Positions 35,653 through 46,318 of a DNA stretch of 64,000 bases are shown here, piece by piece. Numbering within the stretch: position 1 is the first letter of the stretch; each line of letters starts with the position of its first letter. A program made the position numbers and the translations under genes. The stretch comes from Oscheius sp. JU75. Lineage: Eukaryota > Nematoda > Chromadorea > Rhabditida > Rhabditidae. Under the pieces are notes generated by a model, which saw nothing but the letters and a program-made list of their open reading frames with translations, searched no databases and was not told where the DNA came from. The stretch spans positions 3,658,001-3,722,000 of the forward strand of contig JASJZC010000001.1 of the NCBI GenBank assembly GCA_037178855.1. Direction: 5' to 3'.

Positions 35653-38053
35653 CTACTTTGGATATCGTACCCGTTTGAAAATGTAACACAGACAAAGAAC
35701 AACTAGACTAGAAAGCGATACACACAACAATATGGAGCTTCGGCTATTTGATAGCCTATTCGGAGAGAAATCCTTCTGTTCTCGGCTAGATGTTAGTAAC
35801 TGATCGTAACTTTTTGATGGGTTATTGGCAAGATAATAGTCGTCGTGGGACGTGAAAAAATGGCAGACTCGAGCGAAACTGAAGAGCATTTTTGGGTGAA
35901 AGGAAGATACCGCCAAACCTTTTCGGGGTATTTGTGGCCAACAGCAAATTGGACCCGTCTGTTCGAACTTCGACTCGAAAACCTCCGAGAATACGGGAAA
36001 GATCGTCTTGGAGACGCAAACATTCTTCCAATTCGACCTGAAAACTTGTATAATCCGATAAACTCGAAACTTACAGCGATAGGAGGGAAAACCGAATCAG
36101 CTACTCGCTCAAAAAATTGGATAAAGGCTTCGTTTTCAGAGAGATAACGAGGCCATTGGAGATTGCGTCTTTTCCGAATTTGTATGATATCTGGTCGTTT
36201 CCCGACGGGATCCTCGCCTAACTGGAAGCAGTGAAATCAATAGGCAAAGGAGTAACATACAAGATAGCAATGTTGGCTGTCGATCAGAGGAATGGGAATG
36301 CGATTGGAAACTTTTGACTTGAGAACGATCAGCAACTTTTGAAACGGCCAAGGAAACGTAGACGGGTCTTGCGAGGAACACCTAAAAACATGTGAAGATA
36401 TTGAAAGGAAAATTTACTTTGAAAAGGCATAAAGATGGGCCATCTTGATAAAAATCTGTCCGGTGACCAGCGCATCGTAGCCGGCATTGTGAAACTGCTT
36501 ATTCTCCAAGAAACTAGACGGCATATGATCTCCGATAACAATTTGTGGCGGATCGAATGGTAGAATAGCGCCACAGGACGGGCTGAAACGGATTGTTAGG
36601 CTCAGAACAGACTTACGATTCAAAATAGTTCCCAATAGTTTGAAGGGACAGATCACCGACGCCCTGAGACGAGAAATGGTCTTGGAGAGAGGATGCTAGG
36701 ACTTTAGTGTCAATTACGGTAGGAAAAGATGCAGTCATCGAAGTCTTCCATTCAGCGTAAGTTTCTGGAAGCTAATTGTATAGGAAACAAAGTAAATTAC
36801 CTGGCAATTCGGCCTCAAAATAGTTGTAAATGTACATAAAGTCGAGCAGACTGTTGTGGCCAACGGCTGGCTTCTTCGTCTCCGAGATGATTTGGAATAT
36901 TCGCGAAACACCGAGCATTTCGTTCAGGAAGCCTTTCAAATGAGTCTTGTGTCGTTTCCGCTCAGAAGAATTTCGGAAAATCAAAGGCGTTTCGGCAACG
37001 TAAAGCTGAAGGGAAGGTTTCAAAGAGTGAAGGGAAAAAACTAACCAATGTTTTGGAAGGGTCCACTTGAAAGTCGAAAAAGGGGAATTCGTTACTGAGA
37101 ACATGAACAACGGCAGCTGCTTCCACCGACGACAGTGCACAGTCCCACAGAACAGCCTCACTTTCTCCGCCGGAAGCATCAAATGCTTCCTCTTCATGGC
37201 AATCTTTCGTACACAGCTCTATGAGAAGCGGACGAGCCAATCTGACGCGCTCATCGCGACAGAAAGACGTCTTTTCTGCTGTTTCACTCTCTCGTTTCAA
37301 TGGTTCATCTTCAACTGTCTAAAGGAAACATCTGGGAAAAAACCTCAGCAAACTTACCGCTTCGAGAAGAATCTTCATTTTGAGCATTTCCAGACGTTTT
37401 TCGAGATTGTCGGTCAATGTACTGAAAAATTTCTTACGATCTAGCTAAGTACAACTGACTCATAGTCAAATGTGCCGTTGATGATCTCACGTTTGATCGA
37501 AGAGAACTCATTCTTGTTCAGATACGTCACGCCTTCACTGACAAACTGAAAGAACTTTTAGATTGGTTAAAGCAGCACGATACCTTGTTGAAATCAAAGT
37601 TGTTGTGAGCCAAAAACGTGAGCGCGCTCAAAGAGAAGGAAAAGACTCGCTTGCATAGTCTTTTGAATAGATGAATGGTGAAAATGTCAACTTTGAAGCT
37701 GTAACTAAATAAGTATGAAGCTGTAGGAAAGTTACCTGTTTCCAGCCTCTTTGAAACATGCGATTCCTAGTTGACAAGGTGGGAACTTTTTTACGCTCTG
37801 ACAAAGCTTAATGTATCTGGAACAAGCGGTTCTATTGAAAGAGTTGGAAACGTACCTTTCTGATGGAGAGTCGAACAAGCTGACCGATTTGGGATAACTG
37901 GAAGAGGGTAATCCAAGGAACTCGAGATCTATAGCTGAAAACTGCCTATGATTTTGACAAAAACAGAAACAAACCTATGAACGAAGAGGCTCTGATAGAT
38001 GTCTCGATTTCGGGGAAGCATTGGGAGAAAGTGTTATCTCCGATTTCGACCAT
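35653..38053 (-). CDS. PARN/PNLDC1-type DEDD 3'-5' exoribonuclease with C-terminal membrane anchor
   Basis: 3'-5' poly(A)/RNA exonuclease family. PNLDC1 in mammals and PARN-1 in C. elegans trim piRNA 3' ends. Frame from ATG 38053 (MVEIGDNTFSQCFPEIETS) to TAG 35653, about eleven exons. DEDDh residues: Asp and Glu in AIDLEFLGL, Asp in VGHNSLLDFMYIYNYF, and His/Asp in FHNAGYDALVTGQIFIKM. Also visible is the PARN signature AHNNFDFNKFVSEGVTYLN. The last exon, entered at AAAAG|GTTTGGC...CTTCAG|T, encodes SSILLCVSLSSLVVLCLCY, a hydrophobic segment followed by a basic end (FKRVRYPK). A C-terminal anchor is known in PNLDC1 but not in canonical PARN, so PNLDC1-like is favoured. No R3H or RRM domain was noticed. 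Confidence 0.85.
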
Positions 38054-38447
38054 TACATGAAATATGTGAACTTTTTAACTGTGAGCAGGATCATGTAAAG
38101 TAAAAGTGTTTTGGGCCTCCCCAAAAAATAAACGTCTGTCGAAATTTTCTAAGGACCCGGCAAGTTCAAAACGGAATTATTTCCCTTGTCCGTTGCCTTT
38201 CTATTTTGTTGTCAAAATAATGACCTTTTGCTGCTTCTTTTTCTGAATTATATATGTCTATTCCCTTATTAATAAGCTTTTTTTTAAACGAACATTCAAA
38301 AAATCATTCGTCTTGACAGAAATTTTGTCCGCAGCTGCATTCTCCAATTTTGCTGCGTACATCTTTCTCCCATTAGCATAGCTTGATGAAATTCGTTTAA
38401 ATTTGTCTAATTTTATCTATTTCAGTCATCTAGAGGCTCACAGACAA

Positions 38448-40147
38448 ATGGATCGGAATCCCAGTGGAGGAGACGCTGGGAAATATGGTATGATTTACGC
38501 GTATGATTGATCATTCACTGCTTTCAGGTTCCTGGCCTGGGCAAAGCAACCCTTCGCCGCCAGCTCTGGTAGGAAACGATGACAATCTTGTTAGTATTTC
38601 GATTGGAGTAGCCGAGTAAGTCTATTTGTTCATTTTGGTCATAGTTTCTTCAGATTTGTGTCGCGTGTATTTGTCACTCATCCCTGTACTGTCATCCGGC
38701 GACAATGTCAAGTTCATCAGTTCGCAAGATCGCTTCATCTAACGCCATTCACCCTTGTTCCTGTGGCGTGCAACATGATTTCCAAGGAGGTACTGCTCCA
38801 GTTTCATCACAACCTCAATACTTTCAGGGCGTGCTAACATTTTGGAAGGGTACAATCGGCACTTGTGTCGTATGGGGGTTGTCAAACGTCACTCAAATTG
38901 TTCTAGGCGATCTTTTCGGTCTCCCAAGGTAATCATTTCCCTTTCCATTCCCATAAGTGAACTTGCAGGAAAGTAGTACAAAATGGCAGCAGCGAGAAAT
39001 ATTGGCGTCATTTGATCCTCAAAGCCTGCACACTATTCACGATGACGCCGTTTATTGTTTCGGGATTTACTGAAACTGTCCGGGTAAGGACAGTACTCTA
39101 TATTTTCAACAAAAATTTACAGAGCGAGACAGGACTCGGAAAAGACGATAATAAAGTGCTGGATGTCATAACAAAGGGCATAGATCGAATGAGGTTCCTC
39201 ATTTTCGGAGCTCGTGACTCTTCCCGGCGTTTCTCCATTCTCCAACTTGCTATTCCCACCACAATTCTGGGCACAGTGCATTACGCCTTGGAGAATGCCC
39301 TTCATCGACAGTTCTTCCTTATGGCCAAGAGATATATTGTTAGTTGTCTGTTTTCCATAAATTCAGGAATAATTCAGAATCGCAAATCCGAAGCGGAGAA
39401 GTCGAAGTTTCAGCAGTTTGTCCCCATGATGTTTGCCAGTTTATCGTCGTCAGTACTCACTGATCTCATTCTATTCCCATTCGAGACGGTTGTTCATCGA
39501 ATGTACATCCAGGGAACAAGAACCTTGATTGATAACCTGGACACAGGTGTGGGAGCCGTTTCGATAACCGTCAAATACAGCGGATTTTTCGACTGTTTCA
39601 AAAACATCGTTGAACGGGAAGGATTTTTCGCACTTTACAGTGTAAATCGGCTAAGGTTCTGACAATAATACATTTTCAGGGTGTTGGAGCTCTGGCCATG
39701 CAGTACATGTTCCACTATGCCCTTCATCAACTAGCCCGAGTTTGCTTTGATCGGGGTTCCGAGGTGCTACGGAAAGCAACAGAAAATCATCATATCACGA
39801 CACCTCCTCTATCCACCAACACAAGTTTCACTGGTATTTTCCTCATTTACTTCAAGCACAACCAAGTCCAGGACAATTAGCTGGTCCATCAAGTCAACCG
39901 TTGTCGGGGCCCTGGTCACAGCCTCTCTCGCCAGTAACTACGCCTGTAAAGTGAGTTCTCTGGGCCTTCATTTTATTCATTTTTGTTTAGAGCAGCTCCA
40001 GTATCTTCTCCGCCCCGTGATCCCACCCAATTCCCTACCTTTGGCGAATCCGTTGCTCAACTCAATACTTACGGGACTCCAACTTTCAATTCGGGTAGAC
40101 CAAATGTGTTCGGAAGCCCCCCTAGGTCAGTTCAACTCTCAATTTAG
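38448..40147 (+). CDS. SLC25A46-like mitochondrial outer-membrane carrier protein
   Basis: Atypical mitochondrial carrier-family protein. SLC25A46 sits in the outer membrane and influences mitochondrial fission/fusion and lipid exchange. Frame from ATG 38448 (MDRNPSGGDAGKYGSWPG) to TAG 40147 through about seven exons. It shows VSRVFVTHPCTVIRRQCQVH, MISKEGVLTFWKGTIGTCVV, LILFPFETVVHRMYIQGTRT and YSGFFDCFKNIVEREGFFAL, the degenerate carrier motifs typical of this member. The C-terminal exons encode a Pro/Ser/Thr-rich extension (QPSPGQLAGPSSQPLSGPW onward) that I do not know from vertebrate SLC25A46. A TATTTCAG acceptor lies 23 bases upstream of the ATG. First of three closely spaced + strand genes. 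Confidence 0.88.
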
Positions 40148-40439
40148 AATAAAGTCAGCTTAGAAGTAATCGTTCGTCACAGAATGCGCCTCTTTCCTTG
40201 AATACGGATCATTCGGATCCATTCAGCGGATGAATCTTTTGCCAGCGTACAATTGTTTATAGAGCTCAATAGGATCGGGTGATTCACGCCATTGACTAGG
40301 TGCCCTAATAAAGATTGTCATTTTTGTTCGCCTTCATCCACTTGTGGTCTGTTTCCACGCATATTTCCATCAGCTCGTAACATCCTACACATTTGTCTTT
40401 CAGAAGAGTTGCTAGGGTGCACTAATACCGCTGTCAGCT

Positions 40440-41211
40440 ATGTCGGACTGGGGTGAGTTTGGCGTTCATCGTTCCGTACAGGATTAACATTCAGATGACG
40501 AAGACTTCGAGCCGGACGTGGCCTCTTTGGCCCCTCCGCCAGCTCCCGTCGAGGAGCCTATCGTTCAACAGACTCACAAACCTGCTGCTCCGAAGAAAAA
40601 GGAAATCACGATGGAGAGTCTTGGACGTGAACTGACGGCTGCCGAGCGGGAGGAGATCCAGAAACGCAGTGATCTCAAAATGGCCCAGGAAATGTTCGGT
40701 TTGTTATATTTTTTTACTCCTTTTAGATGAATACTCCAGGTATCGATGAAAGCGAGCAAGAGGCGCCTTCATACGACAAAATCCTCACCAAAGAAGAGTT
40801 CGAGGAATGGGGAATCAAGATCGGTACCTTCTTGGCCAAGAGACACAAGGCCGCCCATTATGGAGATCTCATCAACAAACTCATCATCTCCGTTTCCGAA
40901 AAACGTTCGTTCATTTGTTGTTTCTGACCGATTTGTACTGATTTGAAGTGGATGCCGCTGAGATTCGCAAGATTTCGAACAACCTGAAAGCTGTGGCCGA
41001 CTCGAGAAAGGACGAGAAGCCGAAGACTGCTGCTGTCGGACGAGGCAAGAACAACAAGAAGGTCGGGCTGAAAGGTGCCGGAAAGGGTAACGACTTTGAT
41101 GACTACGGCGGCGGCGGTAAGAACCCTTATTCACGCTAAACCTAGTCAAATACAGGGCAAGGCGGCAAATACGGTGGTGGATACGACGACGGGGAAGACG
41201 ACTTCATGTGA
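40440..41211 (+). CDS. translation initiation factor eIF3 subunit J
   Basis: eIF3j (yeast Hcr1) binds near the decoding site of the 40S subunit and helps mRNA recruitment and recycling. Five or six exons from ATG 40440 (MSDWDDEDFEPD) to TGA 41211, about 215 residues. Acidic N-terminus with the W-D/E motif, basic KPAAPKKKEITMESLGRELT, AEREEIQKRSDLKMAQEMFG, TKEEFEEWGIKIGTFLAKR, LDAAEIRKISNNLKAVADS, then a basic/Gly-rich tail (GKGNDFDDYGGGG ... DDGEDDFM). Domain order and ending are typical of the family. A GTCTTTCAG acceptor at about 40402 precedes the ATG, and the preceding gene ends only 293 bp upstream. Confidence 0.95.
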
Positions 41212-41404
41212 TTCGACCCCCTACCCGGTACTCCTACTTTCATCTGCCTTCTACAAAATTGTTATCCATATTTTTACGCCAATCGTGGTTTTTGGGTTAC
41301 TTCCGAGCATATGAAGTTGATTTGTGTTCACTTTCGTATTCCACTAACACGTTTTATCGTGCATATCTTTGTATGTCATGTTTGTCTATTCTAACCCGAA
41401 GTAG

Positions 41405-44176
41405 ATGGAGGAACAAGCTTCATTGGCCGATCTGCTGGAGCACGGCGATTTCGAGCTGGCTTGTTGGGAGGACGATGATTTGGCTCTGCGAATGGCCGCC
41501 TGCAACGGACGTCATCCCTACAACGCGATGACCGTCCAGGAAAGACGCTGTTTTCCCGACATCTTCCTTGATAACACAAAACAAAAGATATATCTCTATG
41601 TTCGCGGCAAAATTGTACATTTTCATGGAAATTAAACTGATTGATTTTTCAGTTGCAACGATGGATGTTGGAGCCGAATGTAGAAGTCACCACCTATAAT
41701 GTTCAAGATCACATGAGCAAGCCTTTCAATGGTATTTTTGTCAATAGTTTATTGCCACCAAAATATTTTCAGAGCAAGGTGATATTATCAGAAGATGTCT
41801 GGCCTATCTCACCCGTTACGGGTACATTAATTATGGGTGCTATCATCCTCTGACCGGTTAGTTTTCCGTCTTCATTCAATTTTTTCTTCTAGGCGTTCCT
41901 TGGAAGAACGACATCAAACGAGTAGTCGTCATTGGCGCCGGTATTTCTGGAATCGCAGCTGCCAAACAGCTACGCAAATTCGGATTTGTTGTTACGGTTC
42001 TCGAGGCTGGAGTAGGTTTTTTTGTCATACAAAAACATATGGTTTTGCAGAACCGAATAGGCGGACGAATTCATTCGGTTCAAATGGAGGACAAATTGGA
42101 TGTTGTGAAGAACAAGAACTACCCTTACGGCTATGATCTCGGAGCTGAGCTCTTAACGGGACAACGTAGCACATGTTTTGACTCGAGTGATTGCTTTGTT
42201 TCAGAAGGAAATCCGCTTTTCTCGCTAATGAAACAGCTCAGCTGTGCTCCAGTCAGTCTCAACAGTCATGTTACGCTCTACGACGACAATGGAAAAATTG
42301 TCGAAGATTCGAAGACAGCCTTGACTGTCGATATTTACAGGTAATTCGTTTTTCCTCCTATCTCTTCCACAGTGTTACTTGCTCAGAAAAATGTGCGATT
42401 CTCTTCTCTATCTGGTCAATGTGAAGGATGTAACGAGCCTTGGAGGCGAGATTCTGACTGTGCAAAAGATTTTCGACAAATTGCTAGCGTAACTTCGTTT
42501 CTCATCCATGCAATGACCACTTTTTTCAGCCAGCTGGAATTTGACACGGTCAAGCATCAGGAACACTATTACGATAATTTTCTGGCCGTTTTGAATAAGC
42601 TCAAAGCCACAGTTAAGAATGTATGTCGTCATCTAGTTGCAGAAACAAAGTTTGTTTAGATCAAGGAGCTCGGAGTCAGTGCAGATTTTTTGAAGCAGAA
42701 AGCCGACTTGTTGGAGAATATGCGAAATTGCGAGGAGGTCAACGAGCAGGAACTGGAACTGCTGACACGATTCCAATATGTGGACATGAACCGATTCGCT
42801 CGCCTTTACGATACGGCCAAAGAGCGTCGAAAGGACTTGAGTGCGTTGATAAAAGAGTTCAAGAAGAACATTCCTAGGTATGTCTTTTCTCCAGCTAAAT
42901 ACAATTGTAGTACTGCAGTAGCGTGTTCGTCAGTCCCAAGGAGCGACAAATCCTGGAATGGCATTACGCATGTATTGAGGGTAAACTCGGGACGCCGCTC
43001 GATCAGATCCCCGCCGAGCATTTTGATCCAGTCCATGGCGAACCCTTCAAAGAGAACAACCTTGCTTGTAAGCTTCAATTCCACCAACATCTTGACATCT
43101 ACTTTCAGTTCGAGAAGGTATGGGCATGTTCCTGAGACGTCTCGCGGCCGATGATAAGTTCATCTTCAACAGTTCAGTCAACGAGATCAACTACGAGCAG
43201 AAGAGTAAGCAGTTTAGAGTTGTCCTAAAAGCAGTCTGTTCAGAAGTTACGGTCAAATACACAAAACGAGAGCATGTCGACGGAAAAATTGTGCCTGCCG
43301 ATGAACAAGTAGTGGCTGATGCTGTCGTTTGTACAGTTCCTTTGGGGGTCTTGAAGAAGAACACGATCAATTTTGTCCCGCAATTGCCGGAGAATAAACA
43401 AGAAGCTATCAAGAAGATGGGATTCGGAGTTCAGAACAAGGTTGTCCTTATCTTCGAGCGAGCCTTCTGGTTCCCTGATCAGAGCTTTTTCGGCCATCTT
43501 AATCCCAATGCGTTAGTTTTGTCCTATTATTTTACCAAAACAACCTCATTTTAGAGCCTCCCGTGGCGAGTTCTACATGTTCACAGCTGTCGGCACAAAG
43601 CCCGTATTAACTGCTCACATGGGCGGCTCTTCTGCTATCCTGGACCAGCCGAATGAAGTAATTGTGAACAATGCGATGACCATCCTCAAGAACATCTACG
43701 GAACGGCAGTCACTCCGAAACAGCCGAAACAAGCCTTTGTCACCCGTTGGCATCTGGACAAGAAGTTCTATGGGACCACTTCTTACGTGAAAGTTGGCGC
43801 CGACTGTCAGTTTCTATTTATCTTCAGAATTTACGAATCTTTACAGACGCCATGTATGACACTTTGGCGAGCCCTGTGTCTGGTCCAGCTTCCAGCAGCC
43901 AGCCGAATCTCTTTTTCGCCGGTGAACACACGAATCGTGCAGTTCCCGCCTCTGTTCCCGGCGCCTGGCTCAGTGGAGTTCGAGTAGCTGCCGAGGTTGC
44001 GGACATCTTCCTTGGACAGCCGTTTGCCAAACGATACGATGATGCTGAGGCCATTGAAATCAGTGATGATGATGAAGAGGTGAGATTGCTTCCTGTACAC
44101 CTTACTTTCTAGTATCTAGGTCGTCACAGTTGCCGATTCGAGTCAAAACAATAGCACAGGCCCAGTCCAGAGTTGA
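41405..44176 (+). CDS. KDM1A/LSD1-type lysine-specific histone demethylase
   Basis: FAD-dependent demethylase of histone H3K4me1/2, usually in CoREST/NuRD-type complexes; C. elegans homologues include SPR-5. About twelve exons from ATG 41405 (MEEQASLADLLEHGDFELA) to TGA 44176. A SWIRM domain (CFPDIFLDNTKQKIYLYVR ... YLTRYGYINYGCYHPLTGVP) is followed by the FAD Rossmann motif VVVIGAGISGIAAAKQLRKF. A helical tower-like insertion follows (about 42,530-42,880: ARLYDTAKERRKDLSALIKE). The oxidase core resumes with RQILEWHYACIEGKLGTPLD, CTVPLGVLKKNTINFVPQLP, the catalytic-Lys segment MGFGVQNKVVLIF, and FFAGEHTNRAVPASVPGAWL. The tower argues for KDM1A rather than KDM1B. The preceding eIF3j gene ends 193 bp upstream. 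Confidence 0.92.
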
Positions 44177-44344
44177 AAAAGCCTCCCACAAATTACGACT
44201 TATTTCCATCTCCCTCGCAGATCTCTTTGTCTAGTAATACAGTTGTTATTCTTTCTGTTTTACCCGGTTTTATGAGCTCGTTGGAATTGTTGGGAAAGCT
44301 TGTGATCGAATATTACGTTGCAAATGGGACCTATTTTTCTCTTT

Positions 44345-44841
44345 TCTAAGCGCGGTTGATGGACCGCAGAGACTGGGCCAGCTTTCCGTACTCTTCCTCC
44401 AGCACCTTTAATCCTTCCAGCTCTTTCTCGAATATCTGCAGAGCCAGCAGCTCCTTCTGGACAACCTCGTTCTAAAATAACGTCCAGTTCCGGGAGAACG
44501 AAAATACTTAGTATTTCTGACCGCCGTCAGCTGCTTTTCGAGAAGTTCGATGTTGCTCTCAAGGTTTCTGCTTCAGACATCTTGCAAGAGAGGATGAGCT
44601 GGGCTTTCTCCTACAACTGTTGCAAAGCACGAGGGGTACCTTGGATCTCTTTTAGACGTTCTTCGAGTAGGCGTCCATCGAATGCTGACTTGTTCGAACC
44701 AGATCCATCGGCCTTCTTGTTGTAGTTGGGCAATCCAAATACAGAGCTAGTCGTCGAATTTCTGTAAGAAGTGCTGCCAGGGAAAGGCTGACACCTCTTG
44801 TCCAAGCCGAAGCCGTTGCTCATCTGGGATCATCTGTTGCT
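44345..44841 (-). pseudogene. chimeric fragment: duplicated GLH/Vasa N-terminal exon joined to coiled-coil exons
   Basis: On the minus strand, 44840 down to 44675 is about 95% identical to 48400-48569, the N-terminal exon of the intact GLH-like gene (MSNGFGLDK...; FGLPNYNKKADGSGSNKSAF). It then runs into an unrelated helical sequence (LLEERLKEIQ). Downstream exons encode ESNIELLEKQLTA, NEVVQKELLALQIFEKELEG and EYGKLAQSLRSINRA, faintly like a prefoldin-type coiled coil. No phase connects these parts without a stop near 44620-44580, so I treat the unit as non-functional. It may be a coiled-coil gene whose 5' end was replaced by the duplicated exon. Confidence 0.6.
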
Positions 44842-46027
44842 CGCCGTAGGGGCGGCATGAACTTAAACGCGAATATCTGCCAAGATATTAAACGAGACCT
44901 TATTGATCAAAATTTGCCCTTCGAGCTGGGTGTTTGACAGACAATCACGTGATCGCTGCATTTTGGAAGCACGGCAGCCTCATTGTCAGAAGATCCAGAA
45001 CTATTCTTGGCACGCTTAGAGGCTGGTTTGTTAATGGCGTTCCTGACTGCTTCGACACTGACTCCACGGGCGCAAGATGCTAAATTGGCAGGAATTGTGG
45101 AAGGTTTCTAACTAAAATACAGCTTTTTTTTCAAAGAGCTGCGAAGCTGCCATCGGCAGCTGGTTTCAATAAAACTTCTTAGTTTCTCTCTTCGTTTTGG
45201 CCAGCACATGTTCAGAACGCCGGTAAGAAAAGATCCCACTCTCCTTGAAGTTGCCGACCCCACGAAAGCCGTGCCTCTGTTAGAAACTCGGCTTGCTTGC
45301 TACTCCTCCGGTTCACCCTTCAGAATCCTCGCCAACCTGTCTGCGCTAGATGCAGCGATAAGCCGTTAAATCAGATCAAGCCTGCTTGCACAGGCGCTGC
45401 GGTTTTGGAGCATAACGAAGAGTATATCGCGAACACTCACCTGGGATTCAGCGTTGGACTTCCTCGAACAGGAAATAAAGATGCTAGTTTATGGTTCGGT
45501 CTAGTGCTGCTGTTGATATGGGCGAAGAACGACTTCTTATCGGCTACGTTGAGCATGATGACTGAGTTGCCGTGGTGAACAGACCGATCGTTTCTGCAGA
45601 CGGTACATCTATACTTGGGAACGTCCTACTTATGCCCCAAAATCACAACGCCTGTGCCAGCAGGCTTAATCGCATTTAACGGCTTATCGCTGCATCCAGC
45701 GTAGACAAGTTGGCGAAGATTTTGACGTGGGAACAGGAGGAGTAGCAAGCAAGCGGAGTTCCTGACAGTCAAGGCAAGCCTGCTCAGTTTTCGTGAAGTC
45801 GGCAACTTACAAAGCATAAAAATACAAAAAAACGACATAATGGCGATTGAAGAAAATCAAGATGAAAAACAAAAAATCTGTATTCACGACGGGTTTTTAG
45901 AGTCCGCGTCGCGAGACCTTTCGCACTCTTCCTTTAAAGTATTCCTGAGGAAGTTTTTTCACGGAGAAAACAAACACAGTCAATGTACCACAATAAGAAC
46001 GAGGCTTTTTTCCGAGTTCGTTCTATA
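44842..46027. other. repeat-rich island between the GLH fragment and the transposon
   Basis: No gene recognised. It contains the foldback repeat at about 45285-45765. Open frames in it fall inside the repeat arms. The region marks the boundary between unique gene space and the transposon cluster. Confidence 0.5.
45285..45765. repeat. foldback element with about 125-bp arms
   Basis: The left arm (about 45288-45414, beginning GCTTGCTTGCTACTCCTCC) and the right arm (about 45630-45757) are reverse complements at roughly 85% identity. Both contain GCAGCGATAAGCCGTTAAAT. The 215-bp spacer has no coding signature. No transposase and no clear target duplication were identified, so a non-autonomous element or an ancient inverted duplication are both possible. 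Confidence 0.8.
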
Positions 46028-46318
46028 TACAGTGGTCCACATAATTATAAACGCACCTGATTTTTTCGCAGCATTGGGTCAAAAGATCAGTTCGCGGTTT
46101 ACATCAATGTTGGAAAAGATGTCATATTTGGTTACTTATTAGCCTACAGAAAGCAAATTTGAAGAGCACTTTTCAAAAAAATTATTTAAGCATTTTTTCA
46201 AAAAAGTGACTTTGGCCAATCCACAGAATTATAAACGCACTCAGCTTCTACCTATTTTTCGCTACGTTTTTTTTGTGTTTTTGACTCCAATTCCATTTAT
46301 GTGTTAAATTTAGCCATA

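Noticed and set aside
45297..45578. Open frames of 93 (+) and 70 (minus) codons with similar peptides
   Set aside because: Their similarity is due to the inverted DNA repeat at 45285-45765, not to paralogous genes.
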